Assembly: GCF_014529535.1 (NCBI RefSeq)
Contig: NW_023503608.1
Span: forward strand, 2,542,001-2,606,000
Direction of reading: 5' to 3'
DNA length: 64,000 nt
Source of the DNA: Bradysia coprophila
Taxonomy: Eukaryota > Arthropoda > Insecta > Diptera > Sciaridae
Part shown: in pieces, positions 37,349 to 46,844 of the stretch
Layout of the letters: each line of letters opens with the position of its first letter
Numbering within the stretch: position 1 is the first letter of the stretch
Program-made: the position numbers and the translations under genes
Notes under the pieces: model-generated
Told to the model about the DNA's origin: nothing
Databases searched by the model: none
The model's input: only the letters and a program-made list of their open reading frames with translations

Positions 37349-37501
37349 CACTAACGGAATTTTGAAAACTGACACATTTCCTGTTTCTGTGTTTTACTAT
37401 AGTTTCTGATTTCTCCACATAAAAGTACATGCAAAATTCACAAAAACTACTAATTAAAACACAAAACTGAAAATGTGTCGGTTTTCAAAATTACACGAGT
37501 G
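37349..37501. mobile_element. MITE, CACT..CGGAATTTTGAAAAC TIR, TA target (copy 1)
   Basis: 153 bp with terminal inverted repeats: CACTAACGGAATTTTGAAAA on the left and the complement CAAAATTACACGAGTG on the right, extending through ACTGACACATTTCCTGTTT. Flanked by TA (37347-37348, 37502-37503). A second copy is at 45937-46086 in the P450 intron. The TA target and TIR type suggest a Tc1/mariner-derived element. Confidence 0.8.
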
Positions 37502-38176
37502 TATAAAAAGTAAAATGATCATTTATTCAGTATAGACCCCGAGAGAATGAACAAATGGTATCAATGGTCTTGCCATCATACGTGCAGTTTCTTCTTGTCT
37601 CTTCGAAATATTGAATTCCAAAATTAAATAATCGAAATAGTATTTTTTGTACCAAGAAATCCATTTCCTGGTTTTGTGCACAGTATAACTGAAATAGTAA
37701 AAACACTTAAATTTACTTGAAAATATTCAAACTTCATATTCACCATATTAAATTTGTTCAATCACTCCCTTGGCTGAAAGTCAGGGTCGTACACCAGAAA
37801 AATGTGGGTAACAAAAAGGTTCACTGTGATTGAAAATGTATGAAATGCTATGAAAAACGTTAAATGTCGGTAACAGGGCACGATAACTTAAGTAATTCTC
37901 AACCAATTTGGATGATTCTTTTTTTAAATACGTGGAATTAAAATCCCGAGGCTAAGTTCGAAGATGGCCTATGTAGGACTAAGGATCTGGAAGCTATCCG
38001 AGAAAAACTGGATTTTATACTGTTGATCATAGCCTCAATAAAAAAGATTACTTTGATGAAATTTGATTTTGTTTGGTAGTGTGGGTAAATCATATAAGTT
38101 TGTTTTCGACGTGCATGAAACTAGTAGGAAGAATAATTTCATCATTCGACGCCCATCTTTTAACGTGTAAACATCT

Positions 38177-38318
38177 CTTGCTAGTGAACTACTAACATCT
38201 TGATAGTTGACTATCAAATTTGATAGTAGAATAACAACTTGATAGTTCACTATCAAATTTGCTAGTGGACCATCAAATTTGATAGTTGACTATCAAGTTG
38301 TTTGTCATTTTATCAAGT
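38177..38318. repeat. Cluster of palindromic TTGATAGTTGACTATCAA motifs
   Basis: The half-site GATAGT and its complement ACTATC recur at least eight times as near-perfect palindromes separated by AAATTTG, for example TTGATAGTTGACTATCAA, CTTGATAGTTCACTATCAA and TTGCTAGTGGACCATCAA. Spacing is roughly 20-24 bp. Non-coding. Confidence 0.7.
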
Positions 38319-40055
38319 AGGTAGATTTTTTACTCTCTTTACAACCACATCTAACGCCAGCAAAATGCCGGTTATCAAATGAGCACACTTTGATTAAAAA
38401 TTGTAAGAAATGTTAATAAAAAAGTTAAATTTTTGCAGGCAATATAATATGAATTATCTCTACTAATTTCTGAAGATTTTTTTTTTAATTCATGGAATTA
38501 AATGAATCAAAGAGAATATTGTAAAAATTTTACGAGTGTGAAGTTTGCGGCCATAGCGAAGCAAAGGCCGTAATTCACACGAGTCGTGATATTTTTATTC
38601 ACGATTGAAGGTTTTGTGAATAGTAAATTTTTTCGAGGGATTATTTTTTCTCGGTCTACCAATAAATTTCTCCTTTTACAAATATTTCAAATCCCTTTAC
38701 CATTATAGAGTCGAAAGTGGTACAAATTTACCGAAAATATTGGTAAACTGAGTTATTTTTAACGATGAACCAAAAACTAATAAAGTTCATTTATTGCCAC
38801 GTGAAGGCATGTTGAGTACTTGGGGATTTCCTTTTTTTGTATAAAAGTAGAGAAGAACATTTATCGCACTTTTTATTTTGTGAAAAAGTCCTCGTTCCAC
38901 ATTCACAAAACAAACTCCTCATCTACTCTGATGTAACAAAAAGGCAAGCAAACAGAATAATAGACAGCTCGAACGAGTGGGAAGTCACGAGTCATGTTTT
39001 ATTTATGATTGAGGTTGATTGAAAATCTTGAAAATTAAAAATTTATAAGAAAATTGAGAACTCAAAAAGTGGTCAAAAATTATTCCACCTTACGCTCGAT
39101 GGTTTCCAAAAAAAATGTTTGTCAAATTTTACTGTCATTTGCGTGGAATCATTAATATAGTAAATGTATTATGTATTAAATGTGACAAGTTTTTATGAAT
39201 ACATCAAAAGTACATTTAGAAAAGTGTCAGTCAAGGGACCTGACCCGCCCAAAATGTGTGGTCTAGTATTTAATAGTCATAGAAAAATTCATTCAAAACC
39301 ATTCTCACACGATAAATCGTAAAGAAATGAATTTTTTCCCGCACGATATATATCGATGTGCGTTCTTAGTTTTTGGGTGCATATTTCGGAAAAACTTCTT
39401 TTTTGTTGAGGAGGGGTGTGATATATCGTTTGGGAAAGCCTGACATTTCATAACAAAAAATCATGGCAAAATATGTCGTATTTCAGATATCCGGTGCACA
39501 AATTAAATATAAAATAAATGTTACTTTCTTGATAACCTACCGTTTGACAAAGTTCTTTCCCAGCATGTTATCTCGAATATAAATGTCAGAAATAAAATTC
39601 ATGAAATTCGCATATTTTTTAACTAAATATTTTATGTCATATAACATATTCAGTTGATCGAAAGTTGATTTTTTTATTTGTGTGGAAGGCATTATGAATG
39701 ATAAGTCAAAACGAAAGGAAATTATTGATCATGTTGTATCCATTTGTCTTATCGAGTCTTATGTCTTGGAAGATTTTTTTTTATTGAAAAGAATATGATT
39801 TTATGCAGTGCTTATGTTAATGGTTCCAATTCACGAAAAAACCATTCTTTCGAAAATGATATTGGAACGATATGTGATACGTTTGCCATTAGGTTTATTA
39901 TATGATACTATACCATTTGTAGCACAGTAGATATACCTCGCTTTCGGGGTTGAAAAATAATCTTAGCATTTGTTAGTTGCTCGAATCATTTATTGAAATC
40001 TTAACTTCACACTTGATAGCCAAAACAGCTTTCTACAAATTCACAGATATAAATA

Positions 40056-40346
40056 TCACTCTACAAGGTCGTCAACATCTCCAGTATGTATTTCACGGTT
40101 TGGATCTGCACATCCTCCCGTGCCTTCAATTCCTATACAAGAAAATACTCTAGGATCCCTAGGTTGACAGATTCTTCCTCCAGATCCACTATTGAAGCAG
40201 TCTTCTACTTCTTTACACCAGCAACCAGACGTGGCACAATCGCCTTGATTCGACCATGTACTCGGTGTACATCTCTGGCCTTCGTAAGCAGCGTCGACTA
40301 CTGCCCAAGTCATCACAGCGAAGAATAAAGCCACAAATGTTCTCAT
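40056..40346 (-). CDS. Small cysteine-rich secreted peptide, 96 residues
   Basis: Single exon. Residues 1-20 (MRTFVALFFAVMTWAVVDAA) form a clear signal peptide, probably cleaved before YEGQRC. The mature part of about 76 residues has eight cysteines: QRC, GDC, SGC, WC, EDC, RIC, FSC and GGC, so four disulfides are possible. The early C-x(9)-D-C-x(4)-C-x-C spacing recalls small EB- or chitin-binding-like and venom-type modules, but I cannot assign a family. A minus-strand TATAAATA at about 40476-40483 and AATAAA at 39994-39989 frame a short transcript, which supports a real gene. A secreted defence, binding or salivary role is possible; none is shown. Confidence 0.72.
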   Translation of the reverse strand: MRTFVALFFAVMTWAVVDAAYEGQRCTPSTWSNQGDCATSGCWCKEVEDCFNSGSGGRICQPRDPRVFSCIGIEGTGGCADPNREIHTGDVDDLVE

Positions 40347-40880
40347 CTTGATATGATCACTTTGAACGTCTTGAACTGAACTAAAACTTAAACGTTTTGC
40401 AATCTAGCTTTTGCTAGAGATGATAACTGTTATTGTGATTAAAATGCACTACAGATGTTACTTTGTGACACCATTATTTATATGAAATGGAATGACCCAA
40501 AAGAGCAAATTTTCAATCATTTTCAAGGATTGTACACATTGTAACAGTAATATTTTGTATTGACTGAAATGACATAGATTTTATCGTGACCCCTACGATG
40601 ATGGAATGATAGTGATCATGAAAAACGAACTGCTTTCATTGGTTTCGGTAGGTGATCACTTTCCTTTGTTATCTGTTTCTACTCTTTTTGATTTATAACC
40701 ATTGTCATAGTGGGCCACACTAGGGTGAAACGATTTTACTATTTTGAAATCAATAGGGGCTGCAGCTTGCCAGAACGAACGTTTCTGGATTTTTAGATTT
40801 TCTTTCTTTATTTCAGACTACTTTAGAATATCACACGGCTATATATAAATGGTTTTTTAAGTACTACGAACTTTAAGAGT

Positions 40881-41429
40881 TATATCGCCAAATCTTCGAA
40901 CAACTTTGGGACAAGGGGTCACGGATATTATTGAGTTATAGCTCATTCGATTCGTTGAATTGTTCCACTAAAGTCTATCCAACCGTTTGCAGTGAAACTT
41001 ATCCAAGGATGTTTTTGCATGTTATGGTACTACAGAGACTAGGCTCTCTTACCATACATACCATGTCTCGGACTTGTGTCACTGCAGCCGCTCAGGTACT
41101 TCGGAAAATCACCTATTTTTTCATCTAAAGTCGTTAATAAAACCGTCAGGTGAACATGGACCTGGTGGTAAGTATACTCAAATTTTGCGTCTCTTCAAGA
41201 CCTTCAAACGAAATTGTTTCACTCGAGTAATTGCAAAAAAACGATTTTGGGCCCCTTTTGGCAGACCCTTACTTCACTACCTCGATCGTCGACAACTAAA
41301 TAAATTTCACCAAACGTATTACTACGTTTTACTCGCATCAGTTCAACGAATCGAATGAGCTATAACTCAATAATATTCGTGACCCCTTGTCCCAAAATGT
41401 CTGATTTTGTTCGATGTTTCGGCGATATC
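40881..41429. mobile_element. Non-autonomous DNA element of about 550 bp with long TIRs
   Basis: The arm GGGACAAGGGGTCACGGATA followed by TTATTGAGTTATAGCTCATT and CGATTCGTTGAA (40908-40960) is repeated inverted at 41341-41394 with few differences. The match continues outward, less perfectly, to TATATCGCC at the left and GGCGATATC at the right. The 380-bp interior has no meaningful frame. Confidence 0.7.
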
Positions 41430-41745
41430 AGATATCACACAAGGATCCAAAGATCATAATGAATACTGTCTCTACTTGACTTTATGTACTTTACCTAAGC
41501 TTTTCAATACATGCATCTGTGGCCTTTTGTAGTGTAAATGTGTGACATTGTGCCTTTTCTCGAAATAAGAGGTGTACTGTAGAAAGTCGGTCGAGGGTAC
41601 TTAAGCAGATGCTCTGAATAGATATCAATTGTTATTGACGAAAAAATAGATTTGATTGTAGCAGTCGACCAGCGTCTGATCTGAATTTCGGTAAACTGCT
41701 GACTGGTCAATCTGCTACTGCGGTAGAAAATTTTTGATCATCGAA

Positions 41746-41870
41746 TAGTTATTTTCCTAACGTATGCTAAAAGGATTTTTAACGAATGAGAGGTTTGCAG
41801 GACGAGTTAGAGACGAAGTCGCGATATTTTAACTCTAGTTAGGAAAGCGAAAATACGAAACGCACAAATG
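41746..41870. repeat. Dispersed repeat, copy 1 of a pair
   Basis: Shares TTATTTTCCTAACGTATGCT, then AACGAATGAGAGGTTT and ACTCTAGTTAGGAAA, with the longer copy at 62352-62512. Ends carry TTTTCCTAAC-type sequence in inverted orientation, as in a small TIR element. Confidence 0.55.
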
Positions 41871-42774
41871 TATGCTACAATTTTAGCTAATCAGCAAATA
41901 ACATCATTATCATTGATAACTGTAATACTACTGCCTTAAGAACTCTTTCTCACTTCATTTAATTTTAATCAGGTTAATTGCCTTATTTACTTTGATCATT
42001 AAATACTTATGTGGCTAGCGAATAGTCTTTATCGATCGTATAATTAATAACAGAAATGTTTAAACAATTTTATAAAATATCTGCAATTTTTTTGCATGTT
42101 AAAGTCTTGGTACATACACATACCGACTTCCTCGTCTTAGTAATTTTCAGTCTTAGGTAACATGCAATAGAATCGATTACAACCCACAATTCAACTTCTG
42201 TTGCACTTCATAACTGGATTTACTCGTTGCGTTGCACCGATCATAGACCGACATAATTGTAGCGAAGAAGGAAGGACTGCAACAAGTACGGTGAACATGC
42301 ATTTTCAAACGGTGATATGTGATGCAATCGATAAAAATCTGTAGTGCAACTAACGTTGTTTTTGTATAAAATCGGTTGACCTTACCAATTTGATACGACG
42401 GTTGATTCTATTTTATGTCTTCATTGTGTTGCATAATCATAAGCACACACCCATCGAACAGCATTCAAACGTAAAAGATACAAAGTGCAAGATAATCGTA
42501 AAAATGTGCATTCGACATAACAATTTCTTTCTATAGCGGTAGTTCTTGCACTAACCATAGCCGTTACAAAGAGAATGCAAAACCTGTACTAGTCTTTCCC
42601 CATTGCAATTCTTTTCGGGTATAAACTTAATTAATGGTAAAAGTGAGTTATCTGGCAAAGTAGTTGTAGTTTTACAACAGACGTGCGAGGTTCGTCTTGT
42701 AGAAAAAGTATAACTATCGGTTTGAAAGTGCGAAACACTCTTGGTAATTGACCGTATTACATTGCAAAATTAAA

Positions 42775-45700
42775 ATGTTCATTGAAGTTGCACTATTCTG
42801 CATTGCAATAGCATTGCTGTTCGGGTATTGGAACGTGAATCAAATTTATACGATATGGTTAAAGTGCAACATACCGTTCGACAAAGCTCAATTTCCTTAC
42901 GGAAATATTAAGGATGTGGGCAAGAAAGTGCATATTTTCGAGTTAACTAACAATTTGTATAAAAAGATGAAAAAAGAAGCGCCCGTAGCAGGATTCCATG
43001 TTCTTACCAATGCCGCTGTTGTAGTCACCGATTTGGATATTGTGAAAAAAATCTTAGTCTCGGACTCGAATCTGTTCATGGATCGTGGGATGTACGTTAA
43101 TGCGTCTGAGGATCCGTTGAGTTGCAACATGTACAATTTGGATGGTGCCAAGTATAAGGCAATACACAGCAAACTAATGCCAATGTTTTCATCGGAGAAA
43201 ATAAAATTGATGTTCGAGTCTATGGAGTTGTTAGCTGATAGACTTTCGAACTATTTGTCCGAAGCCATAGACGGAAATCCGACCGACCTGAACTTACAGA
43301 ATATACTTTGCTGCTATTCAACCGATGTAATGGGGAAAATATTTTTAGGCATTGATTGCAATAGTTTAAACGATGAAAATGCTGAGCTGCAAAAAATTAG
43401 CAGAAAGTACTTGGTCAAGGGCCGTGAAAGAGGATTGAAGCACTTTTTCCGGTGTACATTCCAAGAAACCGCAAAGCGTTTGAATATGACTGAAACACCC
43501 AAACTGGTTAGTGATTTCTTCATGCAGGCAATAAAAACATCGATCGAGAATCGTGAAAAATCGAAAACTAGGACCAATGATTTGATCGATTTGCTGATAA
43601 ATTTGAAGAATGCAGGTGAAATGAACGAAAATGCAGACGAAAAATCGGGTAGCATAACCGTCGATGAGGCAATTGCGCAGGCATACTTTTTCTATGTAGC
43701 TGGTTTTGAAACGATATCAACCACATTGTCGTTGTGCTTATATGAAATGTGTAAAACGCGAGAAACTCAGGAAATTCTCAGACGACAAATATTTCAAGTG
43801 TTTAATCATAGCAGCGTGAAGCCGAACAGCGACACAATTAACGAAATTCCATATTTGGATCAAGTAATCAATGGTACGTAGATAGAGACGTAGCTAGATA
43901 GTTAGATTTTAGGCGAGAATTCTTTGTCCTCAAATTTTTTATTTCAGTCTATCGCATTTTACCCCCGTCAAAGTAATAATTTTTGTGTCGCTGAGAAGGT
44001 TTAAATGGTTTGTGTACCTGTTTTGGACGATTGATTTTAGGCAATTCCGCGGATTGTGGGCCGAACGAAGTGAGGCTTACAAGCGAAAGTGCCTTAAATC
44101 AACCGTCCCAAACAGGTGCACATGTAAGTTTTTATGCAGAGGGCCGGAAACCCGAGAAAATTCGAAAAATTGCTCTCATATTCGGCCCCGAAGCATGAAA
44201 ACAATTTTTGTTAAATTATCGTTTCCCGTTTAAAAATCTGCCCAGTGCTATGAGAAAACTCGTTGATGTGAGAAGTAGAATAGAGGACTGAAGTTTTGAC
44301 AAGTTATTTTGAATCGACGTAAAACTTTTTTCTAAGCCTAAGAACGGTGTAAGTTTTCGGTTGAAAACTTTAACTGCACATATTTCAGTGTGGATGAATT
44401 TTAAAACCAAGAAGTCCCTATTCGGATCAATAGTACATGTGATTACCTTTCTAATGACACCCCACACGACCCTCTACGGCTCGTGTAACTGGAGAAATTT
44501 TTGTAAGAAAAGTGCAAGTTTTCGGTTTTTGATCACCTTTCACCAGTCACACAAGCTTCGAAGAATTTTTTTTAAATTGGTTTTGGTTTCAAGGGTTGAA
44601 TACCTTTCTAGACACACATATAAAAAAGTCCACTGGAAAATGCGTCCGATTTCGGTAGGCTGTTTTTGAAAAGAATCCCTCATGGCAAAGCACCTAGCAG
44701 GGTAATAGAAACAAATAAAGTAGAGTACTTTAATCGAAGTATGCGAATATTTGCATACCTTTTTTTTCATAATGTCATTGCAAAATTACCATTAAGGCTG
44801 CAAATGGTATTATTGGTATCAAAAAACTACTCTATTTGACGTGTAAAATCCTCTATTACCCTGCTAGGTGCTTTGCTCATGGGCGTTCAGCCAGGCCTCT
44901 CACTCTAAATTTGGTCTCCTTATTAAGGAATTAAGGAGGTTTTAGCACAAAAATAAGGAGAAATAATTGTTTATTAGAATTAAGGAAAAATGAGGAGAAA
45001 TTTTTCGATAAAAATCGAAATTATTCTAGGTTACAGCAATTAACATCGGAAGTCCGCCTCAACTTTAAAATAAAACGCATTATTCTTTACTTTGACGTAT
45101 CTTTTTTGTAAAGTTGTATCGTAAAATTCACTTTTATCACTATGAAAATTTGATAATTTGATTTTGGGCGCGTTAAAGGCTTGAATTAGATTCTTAGCCT
45201 TACCAATTATCACTGTAAGTGCGCTTCAAAATTCAAAATAAAACGCCTATCGTTTTTGTAGGGTGGCAGTTTCAATCATTTTCGATGCGACAAAATTTTT
45301 GAAATTTAAGACGTACTTACGGCGTGAATTCTTACTTGACCCCACCCTCAAGTTTAAAAACTTGCTGGATTAGATTTTGATCTCGTTAACTGCAAAAGCT
45401 GTTGTTTGTTATCCCGTTCGAATTTCGAAAAAAAAATGGGGATAGTAATACTATAATCCGATAGTATAAATTTGAATTGTTTGTAATAAGGATGCATGTC
45501 TGAGACAATGTTAAGGGTGATTTACATGTTAAATCAAATAGTTCTACTCGAGACTTTCGAACCGAGAGGCGACGTGGAACCACAAAAATATGTTAAATAT
45601 GTTAAAATATGTTGGAACGATCATGAGCTACAACACCACTTTTTTTTAGAGTTCTTTGTGTTAAATAATAAAAATTGTTATTTTTGCCCCGCAGCGAATT

Positions 45701-46706
45701 TTTTTTTCTTACAGTGAACGACATCTCAAATGTCTCACTGTCATTTTTTTCAGAGAATGTCATTGTGAATTCGCAATGACACAATAAAATTCTCAGAAAA
45801 ATTTGACAGTGAGACATTTGAGATGTCGTTCACTGTAATTTTGATTTCCGTCGTTGAAATTTGCGAAAAATAAGGAAAATAAGGATTTTTATTATAAATG
45901 AAAATCGATATCTCTATTTTCAAGAAGTTTGTCTTACACTCGCGGAATTTTGAAAACCGACACATTTTCTGTTTCGTGATTTCCTGGTTTTTTGTGAATT
46001 TTGCATGTCTTTTTAAATGCAGAAATCAGAAACTCAAGTAAAACTCAGAAACAGAAAATGTGTCGGTTTTCAAACTTCCGTGTGTGTACTTTCTGGCGAT
46101 GATCTTTCAGAATTGCTGTGGTTACCCAAAAAAGCCGAAGAATGAACCACCCTAGTTCACTAGTGTGTATGGGCTGGTAACTCTAAAGCCTGGAATTTTC
46201 CAGCCTTATTCCATTATTTTGGTTTAGTTTTGTACTTGTACAGAAAAGAACAGATTTTTCGTTTTTTACACTCCATTTTCGTTTAAATTCTAGAAACTTT
46301 AAGAAAACACCCATCAACCCCCGTTGCATTCCGAACAGCCACATCAGATTACAAATTGTCAAACACAAATATGGTGATACCAATGGGTACGCAAATAATG
46401 ATACCGATTTATGCCATACATCATGACGACACCATCTACACAAAGCCGGAGGTCTTCAATCCGGACAGATTCAATAAGGACAACATGAAGGATGAACATC
46501 CATGCAGTTTCATTCCATTTAGCTGCGGTCCGCGCGCCTGTATCGGATCTAAATTTGCAATGATGCATCTGAAAATTACTTTGGTCAATTTGTTGCGAAG
46601 ATTTAGATTTTCAGTTGGTTCGAAAACGCCGTTCCCTCTGAAATTCGATAAGAAGGCATCGATTCTTTGTGCGGATGATATTTGGTTGACTGTTGAAAAT
46701 GTTTGA
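42775..46706 (+). CDS. Cytochrome P450, CYP6-like (microsomal)
   Basis: Two exons, 42775-43873 and 46294-46706, joined in frame (503 residues). Residues 1-19 form the membrane anchor typical of ER P450s. The oxygen-binding I-helix reads AGFETIS (309-315), the K-helix ExxR is ETLR (367-370, exactly at the start of exon 2), the PERF-like motif is PEVFNPDRF, and the heme loop FSCGPRACIG (442-451) carries the cysteine ligand at 449. All catalytic signatures are intact. CYP6-like members commonly oxidise plant compounds and insecticides, but no substrate can be inferred. The ATG at 42775 is preferred because it starts directly at the hydrophobic anchor. AATAAA at 46808-46813 falls 32 bases from the stop codon of the convergent peptidase. 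Exon 2 and its intron end are partly duplicated at 54592-54947. Confidence 0.92.
44011..44124. mobile_element. MITE of 114 bp in the P450 intron
   Basis: TIRs of about 33 bp: TGTGTACCTGTTTTGGACGA with TTGATTTTAGGCA on the left, and TGCCTTAAATCAACCGTCCC with AAACAGGTGCACA on the right. Confidence 0.7.
44684..44876. mobile_element. MITE of 193 bp in the P450 intron
   Basis: TIRs of about 25 bp: GGCAAAGCACCTAGCAGGGT with AATAG at the left, exactly inverted as CTATTACCCTGCTAGGTGCTTTGC at the right. TCAT on both sides (44680-44683 and 44877-44880) may be a target duplication. Confidence 0.75.
45712..45835. mobile_element. MITE of 124 bp, CAGTGAACGACATC TIR, TA target
   Basis: Near-perfect arms CAGTGAACGACATCTCAAAT and GTCTCACTGTCA against their complement. 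TA lies on both sides (45710-45711 and 45836-45837). The CAGTG terminus and TA target fit Tc1/mariner-derived MITEs. High arm identity suggests a recent insertion. Confidence 0.8.
45937..46086. mobile_element. MITE, CACT..CGGAATTTTGAAAAC TIR, TA target (copy 2)
   Basis: Same family as 37349-37501: left end CACTCGCGGAATTTTGAAAA, right end GTCGGTTTTCAAACTTCCGTGTGTG, TA on both sides (45935-45936 and 46087-46088). Its right edge coincides with the point where similarity to the second P450/peptidase block begins. Confidence 0.8.
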
Positions 46707-46844
46707 AGAGCTGCTGCTAGTGTAAGATATTCATTTTCGTTTAATTTTTTTTGCCGACTTGCCGGGAAAAAAATCATTTTATTTTACACATTCCTTTGCT
46801 TTTACAAAATAAAGAAATATTTTAAATTCGGTCCAGTGTGGACA

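Larger units (their letters stand above)
36219..40055. other. Intergenic region between EXOSC7 and the Cys-rich peptide gene
   Basis: About 3.8 kb with no supportable gene. Contents: a TA-flanked MITE (37349-37501) and a palindromic GATAGT cluster (38177-38318). A partly inverted segment around 38531-38590 (ACGAGTGTGAA against TTCACACGAGTCGT) may be another old element. Confidence 0.6.
40347..42774. other. Intergenic region upstream of the P450
   Basis: No gene seen. It holds the TIR element 40881-41429 and a dispersed repeat at 41746-41870. TATAAA-like boxes occur near 42366 and 42618; the second is better placed for the P450 start at 42775. Confidence 0.55.
43874..46293. other. P450 intron packed with MITEs
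   Basis: This 2.4-kb intron holds at least four separate TIR elements (44011-44124, 44684-44876, 45712-45835, 45937-46086). The rest is AT-rich with AAGGAG-type runs near 44930-45000. No coding sequence is seen. Confidence 0.75.
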
